Assembly: GCA_029560455.1 (NCBI GenBank)
Contig: JAKQKW010000388.1
Coordinates: forward strand, 1 to 24,110
Direction of reading: 5' to 3'
Length of the DNA stretch: 24,110 bases
Origin: Candidatus Rifleibacteriota bacterium
GTDB lineage: Bacteria; Riflebacteria; Ozemobacteria; Ozemobacterales; Ozemobacteraceae
Positions 7,192-15,116 of the stretch are shown in pieces. The notes beneath the pieces are model-generated. The model had not been told where the DNA came from. It did not search any database and was given only the letters and a program-made list of their open reading frames with translations. The position numbers were made by a program, and so were the translations under genes. Position 1 is the stretch's first letter; each line of letters starts with the position of its first letter.

Positions 7192-7216
7192 ATTGCTAAA
7201 TTTCGGGTCAGTTTTT

Positions 7217-7540
7217 TTACTCGCTCCTGTTATCTACAGGCGGGGGTGTGGTGGCATTGTTTTGTGAGGCAGAATCAGCGGGTTCAAGGCTGGCGACCAG
7301 TTCAAGGTAGAGTTTTTCGACCTTTTTGCGGGCCCAGCCATTTTTGCGCAGAAAGGTGAGACTTGATTTAATGCTGGGGTGGCTGAAGAAACAGTTGAGC
7401 TCGACCCGCTGGTTCAGCTCTTTCCAGCTGTAATGGGCGCGCAGCACCGTCAGTATTTTTTCGAGAGTGATGCCGTGAAGCGGGTTGTTAGGCTGTTGCC
7501 GCACTTCTTTTTCATCTGCCGGAATATCGTTTTCGGTCAT
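7217..7540 (-). CDS. VF530-family (DUF2132) small protein
   Basis: A 107-residue protein carrying the VF530 domain at about residues 16-80. The signature [14 protein letters not shown] is followed by [38 protein letters not shown] and LYLEL. The family is named from a Vibrio fischeri protein of solved structure that has been suggested to bind DNA; its function is not established. ATG 7540 is preferred over TTG 7561 because it is an ATG with GGGAA upstream. The tail after residue 85 ([17 protein letters not shown]) is low-complexity and not part of the domain. It appears to be a single gene. Confidence 0.88.
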   Translation of the reverse strand: MTENDIPADEKEVRQQPNNPLHGITLEKILTVLRAHYSWKELNQRVELNCFFSHPSIKSSLTFLRKNGWARKKVEKLYLELVASLEPADSASQNNATTPPPVDNRSE

Positions 7541-7666
7541 TGGGTTCCCGTTCTGCTGCAATTTTAAAAAGAATATGCGCTGAATATACTATATTCCTGA
7601 AGAAATTGTCTGCATGAAAGCCGGCATTTTTCTGATACTGCCACGATTTTTCAAAGCCGAAGTTTC

Positions 7667-7706
7667 TAAAAAGCTGTTGCCGGCCAGATCGCTCCGGCCG
7701 GCAACA
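7667..7706 (-). terminator. Intrinsic terminator of the lipoprotein gene
   Basis: An 11-bp perfect stem (7675-7685 with 7696-7706, core GTTGCCGGCC) has a 10-base loop. Read on the - strand it is followed by AGCTTTTTA. It starts 12 bp after the stop of the lipoprotein gene. Confidence 0.85.
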
Positions 7707-7717
7707 TTTATACCTGA

Positions 7718-8572
7718 TTATTCAGTAAACTGGCCGTAGAAGGTTACCGGCTTTTTTGCCGGATCGCTATAGACGTTGATTTCGTTGAAAGCGCCATCCT
7801 GTTTGAAGGAAAGGGCATAATAGATGCCATGCGCGCTGTCATGCCACACCAGCTCTTCAGAACCGGAGTATTTAACCGGGGTTCCGAGATCTCTCGACGG
7901 GTCTGCGCCAACAAACAATTTGCCGCTGCCGCTGAAGGTGAAATCGACCACATCGTCTGCCTTATAAGGGAAACCAACGGGGTACGACTGCTGAGCCGCG
8001 AAAAACTTAAGCTTTTTAACCTGACTTTTCAGCGAATCAGGGATGGTTGCCGGAGTCGTGCCGTTTCCACCGGTATTCTGGGTGGCGGGCGCCGGAGCGA
8101 GGGTGCCTGAAACAATGGTTGCCGGATATGCAGTATTGGTCGTGTCACCGACTTTGAATACCTGAAAGCTGGTAATCGAGTTGCCGAGCCCGGTAAAGTT
8201 TTTTACGGTAACCGAAAAATTCTTGCTGGTATCGGCGAAAACGAAATTGAGCTGGCCTGAAGCCTTATCAGTGCTGTCTGGCACGTATGAATAGGTTCCG
8301 GAAAGGGTTGCACCGGCTGCGCCTGGAAAAACCGTCTGCCCGGCATCAGCCGCCAGGTTCTGATAGGTGAAGGTATGGGTTGTGCCATCGCTTGCAAGCG
8401 TAATTGTGGGGTTGAAACTCATGGTCACACCGTTAAATGCTGCAGCGCTGGCCGGAGCATTTACTGCCACCGGGCCGACATAGCTGTTGTCGTCATCGTC
8501 GTTGAAAAGACTGCAACCGGTCATCGCCATAACCACGGTGAGAAAAAGAAACATTACAAAGATTTTTTTCAA
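7718..8572 (-). CDS. Secreted lipoprotein of unknown function
   Basis: A 284-residue envelope lipoprotein. The start is taken as TTG 8572 (MKKIFVMFLFL), because AAAGGAG lies about 10 bp upstream. The ATG at 8599 lies before that site and would add nine residues ahead of the signal. The signal ends with the lipobox MTGC (Cys20), followed by an acidic DDDDN linker. That Asp-rich start is compatible with either membrane. The rest is rich in Thr, Ser, Gly and Ala with beta-type patterning. A repetitive low-complexity linker (GTLAPAPATQNTGGNGTTPAT) near the middle divides two probable beta domains. The C-terminal part (about 190-284) ends in VTFYGQFTE. No family was recognised. Confidence 0.75.
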   Translation of the reverse strand: MKKIFVMFLFLTVVMAMTGCSLFNDDDDNSYVGPVAVNAPASAAAFNGVTMSFNPTITLASDGTTHTFTYQNLAADAGQTVFPGAAGATLSGTYSYVPDSTDKASGQLNFVFADTSKNFSVTVKNFTGLGNSITSFQVFKVGDTTNTAYPATIVSGTLAPAPATQNTGGNGTTPATIPDSLKSQVKKLKFFAAQQSYPVGFPYKADDVVDFTFSGSGKLFVGADPSRDLGTPVKYSGSEELVWHDSAHGIYYALSFKQDGAFNEINVYSDPAKKPVTFYGQFTE

Positions 8573-8620
8573 AACAAAGATCTCCTTTAATTGCGCCATT
8601 CGGGCCTATTTGATATCAAT

Positions 8621-8649
8621 TTTGTATCATTTATAAAAACTAAAGTCAA
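8621..8649 (-). promoter_or_regulatory. Candidate promoter of the lipoprotein gene
   Basis: On the - strand TTGACT (8649-8644) and TACAAA (8626-8621) are 17 bp apart. The start site would fall near 8614, inside the palindrome TTGATATCAA, leaving a leader of about 42 bases to TTG 8572. The -35 box sits inside an inverted repeat (8638-8660). Confidence 0.55.
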
Positions 8650-8660
8650 GTACTTTAGTT
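8638..8660. repeat. Inverted repeat overlapping the -35 box (possible operator)
   Basis: AACTAAAG (8638-8645) and CTTTAGTT (8653-8660) are perfect inverted half-sites around a 7-base spacer. The -35 hexamer of the lipoprotein promoter lies within it, as would fit binding by a dimeric repressor. No regulator can be assigned. Confidence 0.45.
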
Positions 8661-8946
8661 AAATTTAAATACGACTGATTGTCAGCTGATTCTATTAACG
8701 CCCGACCGAGGGCAAAGTCAGACGAAGCGCCTTTAAATCAGAACTTTTCCCTTGATTTTTGCTTCGCAGCGCCCTATCGTGGGGAGCATACAAATACTAA
8801 AAACTGCCAGGCATTATTAGCGCACAAACAAAGTTGAACCGGTTCGTCGACCCGGTTATCATCCGGATTGCTTTTGCTTTGCAGTAATTAATGGTTTCGG
8901 TCAGGATTTTTGTTGGTGAAACAACGCAAGGAGTTGAAAATCAGTT

Positions 8947-9609
8947 TTGCTCTATATTCTTCCGTATTTGATGCTTTTAGTGCTTATCGTGTGGATTTTA
9001 GTGCAACGGCTGGAATATCGCCGCGAGAGAACGAAATCACTCAGGGCGACGGCTGAAAAGCTTGGTTTTGCTTTTACAGAAAATGACGCGGACTTTTTGC
9101 GCATCATCAAAAAAAGTAATTACCTGTGCCGCGCAGTAAGCGCCTCGAACTGCTTTTCAAAAAAAAACGAAGACGTTGAAATCAAAATCGCCGATTCTCA
9201 CTATTCCAAAGATGGCTCGATCCGCGTCGCGACGACCTGCCTGATCATAGATTACCGCATGAACCTGCCAAGCTTTTATCTGCGGCGCGAAGACAGCCTT
9301 AGCGACGGTATCGGTCGGTTGTTTGAAATGCAGGATATCAACTTCGACGACGATCTGCCGTTTTCAAAAGCTTTTGTATTGCAGAGCAAAGATGAAGTTC
9401 TGGCAAAATATCTTTTCAACAGTGAAGTTCGAAACTTCGTAATGCGCTATGCCGGTTCGGCAGCACAAATCGAAGGTGCCGGCCCGACCCTGTTTATTCA
9501 CAAGGGTCGGCTGGAATGGGCACCTGATTTTGAAGCCCTTGCCAGAGAAGCTCTCGAACTGTGTCAGCTGCTCAAAAAAACTGTCGAAAAAGAAGGGCTG
9601 GACAATTGA
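8947..9609 (+). CDS. Membrane-anchored protein of unknown function
   Basis: A 220-residue protein with one N-terminal membrane segment (about residues 2-20, YILPYLMLLVLIVWILVQ) followed by a basic stretch (RLEYRRERTK). The body is therefore probably cytoplasmic. It has SLRATAEKLGFAF, a stretch ending SFYLRREDSL and then MQDINFDDDLPFSKAFVLQ. This matches a pattern I have seen in uncharacterised bacterial membrane-anchored proteins, but I cannot name the family. TTG 8947 is the first usable start after an in-frame TGA at 8935. AAGGAG is 13 bp upstream, which is rather far; ATG 8971 would cut off much of the membrane segment. It converges with the HAD gene 45 bp downstream, with no clear terminator between. 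Confidence 0.7.
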   Translation: MLYILPYLMLLVLIVWILVQRLEYRRERTKSLRATAEKLGFAFTENDADFLRIIKKSNYLCRAVSASNCFSKKNEDVEIKIADSHYSKDGSIRVATTCLIIDYRMNLPSFYLRREDSLSDGIGRLFEMQDINFDDDLPFSKAFVLQSKDEVLAKYLFNSEVRNFVMRYAGSAAQIEGAGPTLFIHKGRLEWAPDFEALAREALELCQLLKKTVEKEGLDN

Positions 9610-9654
9610 CATCGAGTCGGCTGTCGGCACCCCGGGCAACTTTCTGCAGTCAGA

Positions 9655-10308
9655 TCAAGCAAGCAGCTGTAGCGGGTGCTGCAGCAGAAGTTCGGCGCCA
9701 CCGGCGCGCAGCTCCGGTTCATCTCGAAAACCCCACAGAGCGCCAATCGGAAACATGCCTGCAGCAACGGCCGTTTTCATATCTACCAGAGTATCGCCAA
9801 GATACAGCGTCTGTTCTGGTTTTATGCCGGTTTCGGTGGCAATGCGCAGTGCCCCGGCCGGATCAGGTTTTTTGGCAACCCGGTCACTGAGGCCATAAAC
9901 ACATTTAAAAGGGATGTCGGGGAAATATTTTCTGACCATGATGCCGGTGAATTCATCGGGTTTATTCGAAAGAACCGACATGACTATGCCACGCTGCAGC
10001 AACCCGGCCAGCAGTTCGACCACGCCCGCGTATGGCCTGGTGGCCACGGCCCAGTTTTCCCCGTAATCGGCATGCAGTTCGGCAAAAATCCCGGCGATAA
10101 CCGCAGCAACCCTATGTTCTGGGGGCAAAGCGCGCTCGACGAGCATGCGCATACCATCGCCGACGAAATAGCGGTAGGCATCGACAGGATGCGTTGCAAA
10201 GCCGTGGCGCGTCAGCACCCGGTTCGTCGAGTCGGCGAGATCGGTCAGGGTATCGAGAAGAGTTCCGTCGAGGTCAAAAATAATGCCACGGTAACTGGTA
10301 AATTCCAT
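9655..10308 (-). CDS. HAD-family phosphatase, phosphoglycolate phosphatase-like
   Basis: A 217-residue haloacid-dehalogenase-superfamily hydrolase with all four motifs. Motif I is FDLDGT, with the nucleophile Asp12 and acid/base Asp14. Motif II is Ser114 in VLSNK. Motif III is Lys147 in KKPDP. Motif IV is GDT..D, with Asp172 and Asp176. A helical cap of the Gph/PgmB type lies between I and II (about residues 20-90). Such enzymes dephosphorylate phosphoglycolate or sugar phosphates; the exact substrate cannot be read here. ATG 10308 has AGGAAG upstream. The frame stays open to 10545, but the extra residues have no resemblance to the family and run into the divergent hydrolase gene. Confidence 0.9.
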   Translation of the reverse strand: MEFTSYRGIIFDLDGTLLDTLTDLADSTNRVLTRHGFATHPVDAYRYFVGDGMRMLVERALPPEHRVAAVIAGIFAELHADYGENWAVATRPYAGVVELLAGLLQRGIVMSVLSNKPDEFTGIMVRKYFPDIPFKCVYGLSDRVAKKPDPAGALRIATETGIKPEQTLYLGDTLVDMKTAVAAGMFPIGALWGFRDEPELRAGGAELLLQHPLQLLA

Positions 10309-10492
10309 AATATCTTCCTGAAATATTCTTGGAGCGAAAGAAGGAATTTTCGAGCAGAGCCTCTGAATCTGACAAACCTTTTTTCGCATTTTTAAAGAGG
10401 CCTTAGAGCAACACAGGCTCGATTCACAGGCAGAAGCAATATAACATAAAGTTTGACCTGAGCAACTCTTTGAATTAGCCTCTTTTTCAATC

Positions 10493-11962
10493 ATGAAAAA
10501 CTTTTTTAACCCATGTAAAACTTTTGCAGCTGCGATTATCGGCATTTTGCTGGCAACGTTTTTCTGCGGCTGCAGCGAACGATCGGTGATACTCGCACCG
10601 GCAACAGGTTCGACAACCTTCTGGGAGGGGCATCTTGAAAAAGACAGGTTTCCGCTGCACTTTTATCTGCAGACAGCCACTGACGGGAAACAGCCCAAAA
10701 TGCATGTCACGGCTTCGCGACCCCGCTGGGCCGGCCCGGTTGACCATCTAAAATTATCAGGAAACCAGCTAAGCTTCAGAATCTCAACCAGAAACGTTTC
10801 TTTTTCAGGAACAATTGCTTCAAACACAATCACTGGCGCCTGGAATGAAGAACCTTACACTTCCTGGTGGCTGACGATGAACTCTGTAGCAACGCCGGCT
10901 TTTATGTTCACGAGGCAGCACCCCTGGCCGCCATTCCCTTATCTGGTCGAAGAAGTTTCCATACCCGGCACCGGCAATAGACCCAATCTGGCGGGTACCA
11001 TCACCAGACCGGCTGAGCCAGGCTCTTTTACAGCCATTCTTCTTTTAAACGGCCAGCATGCTCAGGGTCGCGATTCAGAATGTTACTATCATCGTCCATT
11101 TCTGGTCTGGGCCGATCACCTGACAGGGAACGGCCTGATCGTGCTTCGCTGTGACGACCGGGGCGTTGGCGACTCAGAAGGTATTTTCAACGAGGCCACC
11201 ACGGCAGACTTTGCGGCAGATGCCAGTGCCTGCATCGACTTTCTGAAGAGACGCGCCGAAGTCACTAAGATAGGCATTCTCGGGCACAGCGAAGGCGGCC
11301 TGGTTGCCGCCATGGTTGCCTCTGAATGTCGGTCTGTCGACTTTCTGGTTTTGCTGGCTCCGCCGGTTTTTCCAATCAGCAGGGTATGGGAACAGCAGGC
11401 CCCGTCCATAAACCGCAGAAAAGGAACCAATGAGCGGCAGGCAGACTTACGCCGGAAATTCATAGCCGAAGCATGGCAGAAACTGGTGGCAATTTCCAAT
11501 GGCAACGCAGGCAAAGCTGTTTTCAGAGAATTTTACACATCTTTTCTTGCGGGCCTGTCAGAAGAAGACCGTGTAATGATTGGGTTTCCGCCAACTAAAG
11601 AAGGGCAGATCGGCATAGAAAAAGATTTACAAGAGTGGTGCAGCCCCTGGATGCTTTTCATGGCAACCTTCGACCCGGCTGCTTCATATAGAGGAATTTC
11701 CTGCCCGGTTCTTGGCATCTTCGCAGGCTTAGACGAAAGCATTCTGCCAGAGCCGAATGCAGTCGAACTTGAAAAGCATCTGCGCTCTGGGCAATGCCCG
11801 TCATTCAAAATCCACACTTTCCCCGACTTTGACCACCAGATGCGCAGACCTGTCAGCCATGCTTCTGCAACCTACCCACTCGCAGAAACTGTGGCAACCG
11901 AAACCCTGAGTCTGGTAACCGACTGGCTCAAATCGCAACTGCAGGCACCTGACTCACATTGA
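10493..11962 (+). CDS. Alpha/beta-hydrolase lipoprotein (esterase/peptidase-like)
   Basis: A 489-residue protein. The N-terminal signal (about 10-26) ends in a lipobox-like FCGC with Cys27, so it is likely lipid-anchored. Residues about 40-150 form a beta-rich region of unknown role. The alpha/beta-hydrolase fold follows, with LLLNGQHAQGRDSE, the DDRGVGDSEG strand and the nucleophile elbow GHSEGG (Ser266). The probable triad partners are Asp414 (AGLDESILP) and His448 (DFDHQM). The layout resembles secreted COG1073-type esterases or acyl-peptidases; the substrate is unknown. ATG 10493 has no recognisable Shine-Dalgarno, which is unusual in this window. It is divergent from the HAD gene. No clear terminator follows. 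Confidence 0.87.
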   Translation: MKNFFNPCKTFAAAIIGILLATFFCGCSERSVILAPATGSTTFWEGHLEKDRFPLHFYLQTATDGKQPKMHVTASRPRWAGPVDHLKLSGNQLSFRISTRNVSFSGTIASNTITGAWNEEPYTSWWLTMNSVATPAFMFTRQHPWPPFPYLVEEVSIPGTGNRPNLAGTITRPAEPGSFTAILLLNGQHAQGRDSECYYHRPFLVWADHLTGNGLIVLRCDDRGVGDSEGIFNEATTADFAADASACIDFLKRRAEVTKIGILGHSEGGLVAAMVASECRSVDFLVLLAPPVFPISRVWEQQAPSINRRKGTNERQADLRRKFIAEAWQKLVAISNGNAGKAVFREFYTSFLAGLSEEDRVMIGFPPTKEGQIGIEKDLQEWCSPWMLFMATFDPAASYRGISCPVLGIFAGLDESILPEPNAVELEKHLRSGQCPSFKIHTFPDFDHQMRRPVSHASATYPLAETVATETLSLVTDWLKSQLQAPDSH

Positions 11963-12039
11963 TCGATTTTCGGCAGGATAAAATGCAACAGCAGAGCCAG
12001 ATGCACTTTGTCGGGTGGAAATTATCCGAATTCAGAAGC

Positions 12040-12636
12040 TCACTGAGCTCTGAGTTTTTCGAGATCGGCACCTTTGCCGCTGTAGATAAAGGAATAAGCC
12101 ATATCCGGATTTGCCTGATAATGCGTGATCAGATTCAAAGTCACCTGTTTATAGACTCTGGCCTGAGCAAGCATGGCGCCGCCAGTGGCACCGGTTCCGA
12201 AAGAACGATCGGCAATCGGAGCTTCAGGGTCTGAAATCCAGTTGAGCATTTCAAGTTCAAAAGCTTTGTCTGCGAGAGCGCTGCCGGCAGCAACATAATC
12301 ATCAACCCGCTTGCCATCGTCCTGATGCGGCAGCGCTTTTTTCACAACTGCGGCGGCGTTGGCCATTTCAGCTTTCCAGGCTTCGAGATAAGCTTCGTTC
12401 ACATAATTGATTTCCGGGGTAGCCTGGGCCATTTCAAAATCTTTGGCGAAGGCTTTTTCGATCGGGTTATTTATATCGATGTCGGTTTCCTGAGTTACAG
12501 CAGCCTCTTCAGTTACAACGACCTGTTCGATTGCCGGCTGCCCGGCGGCATCAGCCGGTTTAACTTCGTCGGCAAAGCCCGGTGCGCTGAAAGCGATTAA
12601 TACGGCAAGAATCAGGTGATTGAAATTTCTTTTCAT
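12040..12636 (-). CDS. Small secreted protein of unknown function
   Basis: A 198-residue exported protein. Residues 1-22 are a Sec signal ending SAPGFA. Next comes an Ala/Glu/Pro/Val-rich linker to about 55 (EVKPADAAGQPA and so on), like the linker of the secreted protein at 14509. The mature domain (about 55-198) is mostly helical and ends in a KQVTLNLITHYQ helix and AYSFIYSGKGADLEKLRAQ. No family was recognised. AGGGGAC stands upstream of ATG 12636. It lies back to back with the five-gene secreted cluster but on the other strand. No confident promoter or terminator was seen. Confidence 0.72.
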   Translation of the reverse strand: MKRNFNHLILAVLIAFSAPGFADEVKPADAAGQPAIEQVVVTEEAAVTQETDIDINNPIEKAFAKDFEMAQATPEINYVNEAYLEAWKAEMANAAAVVKKALPHQDDGKRVDDYVAAGSALADKAFELEMLNWISDPEAPIADRSFGTGATGGAMLAQARVYKQVTLNLITHYQANPDMAYSFIYSGKGADLEKLRAQ

Positions 12637-13016
12637 CTTTATGTCCCCTTTTGCTCTGAAAAACAGGTTCCCACAAAAAATCCGGGCGATTACAGCCCTG
12701 TATGTAGAAACCTGAGTTTATCAGATCAGTAATTATTCACCAACTGATTTTTACACACATAGCTAAGAAACTTACCCACCGCCGGCAGCAAACTCTGCCG
12801 CGCCCATGCAAGCTTTTTAATGAGCTTACCCAAAAGTCGACCGCCCCGGCCCTCATCAGAACTGTTATTTGTCGTAAAAACTTGAACCCCGACAAGCTTT
12901 GTGATATTTTTCATAATCTTAGAGAGGATTTGAGGGTACACAAAATAAACCAGCCAGTTTTACGGTTTTTAGCAGAACACAATCCCGATAACTATTCCAG
13001 CAACAGGATCAATCCC
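12637..13016. other. Divergent intergenic region before the secreted-protein cluster
   Basis: It contains a candidate + promoter (12882-12910) and two small hairpins. One is CGGCAG/CTGCCG (12783-12788 with 12795-12800); the other is AAGCT/AGCTT (12810-12814 with 12823-12827). A TTG-started extension of the next gene back to 12882 is possible but would hide its signal peptide. Nothing else was recognised. Confidence 0.45.
12882..12910 (+). promoter_or_regulatory. Candidate promoter of the secreted-protein operon
   Basis: TTGAAC (12882-12887) and TATTTT (12905-12910) are 17 bp apart, each a four-of-six match to consensus. The start would be near 12917, giving a leader of about 100 bases before ATG 13017. 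Confidence 0.35.
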
Positions 13017-13706
13017 ATGAAACACGTTCTCATTATCATTTTCTGTCTTATTTCCCTCACCGTAACGGCAGCCGAAATCATGCCACTGCAGCTGGCAACT
13101 GGCACTGCCTGGGTCTACAGCGCCGATGTCAAAGCCGATTCTGACGGCAAAGAACTGAGCGAAACCCTCACCTGGACGACCGAAATAACCTCTGTAACCG
13201 CCTGGGAAAACATTACCTTCGCAAAAGGTTCAGGCCTTCCGAGCGACCTGACTTTTTATGAAAAAGGCAAAAAACCGTCACCATTCCTGATGATTCTGGC
13301 CGGCCCCTGGCGGCTCTATCTGATTCAGGGCGACGAAAGAATCAAAGAAGTGTGGGAAAAAGCAATCGCCGGCGAGCGTCTGGACGAATCGGTTACCGAA
13401 GCCGACCTGCTGCTAGATCTGCCGCTGATCGAAGAGAAAACCTTCGGCGAGACCTCGCAGCTGCTTTCTGGCAGTCCTATGTATGTTTACCGGGTCGAAA
13501 GCAAAGCACCATTTTCTGCCGCAGAGGTAAAAGGGCTGAAAGATACCGGCACCCCCGACGAGATCTCGATCACCCTGTCTACCGGCCCAGACACAACCAC
13601 CTGGAAATTCACCCATGGCATCGGTTTTACCGGTTATGTCTATTCACATCATGGGACCACCAGCGAAGTCAATTGCCGACTTATCGAGTTCAGGCCCGGA
13701 AAATAA
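13017..13706 (+). CDS. Secreted protein of unknown function, first gene of the secreted cluster
   Basis: A 229-residue protein with a clear Sec signal (MKHVLIIIFCLISLTVTAA, cleavage near 19). ATG 13017 is preferred because it starts the signal; AGGATC is a weak ribosome-binding site. The mature part is beta-rich. It opens with LQLATGTAWVYSADVKAD, like the G-x-x-W-x-Y openings seen in many uncharacterised secreted bacterial proteins, and ends with GFTGYVYSHHGTTSEVNCRLIEFRPG. No family was assigned. The next gene starts 20 bp on, so these are probably co-transcribed. Confidence 0.75.
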   Translation: MKHVLIIIFCLISLTVTAAEIMPLQLATGTAWVYSADVKADSDGKELSETLTWTTEITSVTAWENITFAKGSGLPSDLTFYEKGKKPSPFLMILAGPWRLYLIQGDERIKEVWEKAIAGERLDESVTEADLLLDLPLIEEKTFGETSQLLSGSPMYVYRVESKAPFSAAEVKGLKDTGTPDEISITLSTGPDTTTWKFTHGIGFTGYVYSHHGTTSEVNCRLIEFRPGK

Positions 13707-13726
13707 TCACACCCCAGGAGAAAAAT

Positions 13727-14467
13727 ATGAAACACCTTTTAGTCACCCTTGCCCTGCTCTTTTTCGTTGCCAGTTGCCAGGCCGGTGATATTGCCGAATT
13801 CCGGCCGCTCGGTTTCTCTGAATCAGGCCAGTATTACGCTTTTGCCCAGATGGGCGTTCACGATGGCTCAGGGGTTCCCTACGCGGAAATTTGGGTGATC
13901 GATGTTCTGAAAAATGAACAGGCAGCCACCAGCGCCGTCGAATTGACCGATGACAAAGATATCGAAGCAGGTTCAGCCGAACCGGCACTCAAAAAAGCGA
14001 TTGAAGCCGCCAGACTTGAACGTTTTGCGCTGAAAGTAAACGAAAACCCTGGCACTGACCTTCTGATACACCTGCCAACCGACCACAGCCCCTTTACCGG
14101 CAATATTTTCTCGCTGACGCCCGGAGTCGATGGCGGAGCCTCAGGCATTACCGCAAAATATGAAGTCAGACTGAAAACAACTGTTACAACCCCTGCCATT
14201 AAAGATATGCCGACTGATTTTGGCCCGGCAAAAATGCTTAAACTGTCTATCGCCGGTCTCGAAGAAGCTTCCGGCACCGTGCAGGTTCTGCAGCAGGATA
14301 AGCGCCTGCCGAAAAGCCGCGCTTACCCGCTTTCTTACCAGGTTCGCCGGGTAACCAGCTGCAAAGACGGCATTGTCGTGATCGTTTCTTATACCAGCCC
14401 CGGTTTTGAAGGCCCGAATCTCAGCTATATGGCAATCAGCGGCAAATTCACACTGGCGCAGCAGTAA
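13727..14467 (+). CDS. DUF2259-family secreted protein
   Basis: A 246-residue exported protein. After MKHLLVTLALLFF comes VASC, which reads as a lipobox (Cys17), though cleavage after SCQA is an alternative. The stretch LGFSESGQYYAFAQMGVHDGSGVPYAEIWVIDV matches the start of DUF2259, a family of predicted secreted proteins with a strand pattern like WD40/TolB-type repeats; function unknown. The C-terminal half (YQVRRVTSCKDGIVVIVSYTSPGFEGP) is also typical. CAGGAG lies 6 bp before ATG 13727. The frame is open far upstream inside the previous gene, which is a shadow. Confidence 0.82.
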   Translation: MKHLLVTLALLFFVASCQAGDIAEFRPLGFSESGQYYAFAQMGVHDGSGVPYAEIWVIDVLKNEQAATSAVELTDDKDIEAGSAEPALKKAIEAARLERFALKVNENPGTDLLIHLPTDHSPFTGNIFSLTPGVDGGASGITAKYEVRLKTTVTTPAIKDMPTDFGPAKMLKLSIAGLEEASGTVQVLQQDKRLPKSRAYPLSYQVRRVTSCKDGIVVIVSYTSPGFEGPNLSYMAISGKFTLAQQ

Positions 14468-14508
14468 CTGCAGATAAAGTTCACAAAATTTCACATGGAG
14501 AAAAAAAC

Positions 14509-15078
14509 ATGATTAAAACCAGATTCACAGCTACCGCTCTCGCATTCATCTTGGCAGCGGCCTGCCAGAGCTTTGCCGAAACCGAAGTTAAGCCCGCCGC
14601 AACCGCAGCTGTAGAAACCGCGTCAACAACTGCTGCAACAGTTGATGTTACCAGCGCCACGGCAGAATTTCCGCTGATGCTCAAGGGAACTGAAGTATTA
14701 ATAAGCAAAGACGCCAGTCGCGATGACCTGGCTGCAAAATTGACGCCGATTCTCGGCGAAGCTACCGAAATGGAAGAAGCAAACAGGCTGCAGTATGACT
14801 TCCAGATCACAACAGAATCAGCTCCGGTCACCCTTTGCATCGACTGGAACGAAGCCGGTAAAATTGCCGAAATCTGCATCGACGGCGAAGAAGTTCCGAA
14901 CAAAGAACTGCAGACATGGCTTGAGAAAAATGCCGGAGCCGGCAAAGACGGCGAAAAAGAAGAAGGCTATCAAAACACCGCCTGGGAACACCAGGGCTGG
15001 AAATTCACACTTAGAACCGGTGGTGATGGCGAAGATACCGCTTATTCCTTCACCGTCGTTCCGCTGTCAGCAAAGTAA
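14509..15078 (+). CDS. Secreted protein of unknown function with Ala/Thr-rich linker
   Basis: A 189-residue exported protein. The signal peptide (about 1-23) ends CQSFA. It is followed by an Ala/Thr/Val-rich linker to about residue 50. The folded part (about 50-189) has LISKDASRDDLAAKLTPILGEATE, a pattern like small domains that pair with beta-lactamase-inhibitor or BamE-type folds, then CIDWNEAGKIAEICIDG and a C-terminal beta section. That fold idea is weak. TGGAG precedes ATG 14509. The gaps to its neighbours are 41 and 38 bp. Confidence 0.7.
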   Translation: MIKTRFTATALAFILAAACQSFAETEVKPAATAAVETASTTAATVDVTSATAEFPLMLKGTEVLISKDASRDDLAAKLTPILGEATEMEEANRLQYDFQITTESAPVTLCIDWNEAGKIAEICIDGEEVPNKELQTWLEKNAGAGKDGEKEEGYQNTAWEHQGWKFTLRTGGDGEDTAYSFTVVPLSAK

Positions 15079-15116
15079 TAAGAAGCTTTACAGCAAGATC
15101 TGAAAGGGAGAATTCG

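Larger units (their letters stand above)
8573..8946. other. Divergent intergenic region between lipoprotein and membrane-protein genes
   Basis: It holds a good lipoprotein-side promoter (8621-8649), a 10-bp palindrome TTGATATCAA (8610-8619) and an 8-bp inverted repeat (8638-8660). On the right side AACCGG...CCGGTT around 8837-8855 could form a short hairpin. AAGGAG at 8928-8933 is the only ribosome-binding site for the + gene. No RNA gene or credible ORF was seen in 8661-8930. Confidence 0.5.

Noticed and set aside
8661..8930. Possible small RNA or riboswitch before the membrane-protein gene
   Set aside because: Only a short AACCGG/CCGGTT hairpin was found, with no recognised aptamer core, terminator or conserved motif.
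8891..8971. A 26-codon ORF from ATG 8891 overlapping the membrane-protein start
   Set aside because: No ribosome-binding site, and composition like non-coding sequence. It may be chance, though a leader peptide cannot be fully excluded.
9676..10395. A 239-residue open frame on the + strand opposite the HAD phosphatase
   Set aside because: It is antisense to a gene with all four catalytic motifs and its translation is compositionally odd (Gly/His/Arg-rich with no motif). A shadow frame.
13352..13726. Long upstream extension of the DUF2259 gene
   Set aside because: It lies in a different frame inside the previous gene. The signal peptide and ribosome-binding site set the start at 13727.
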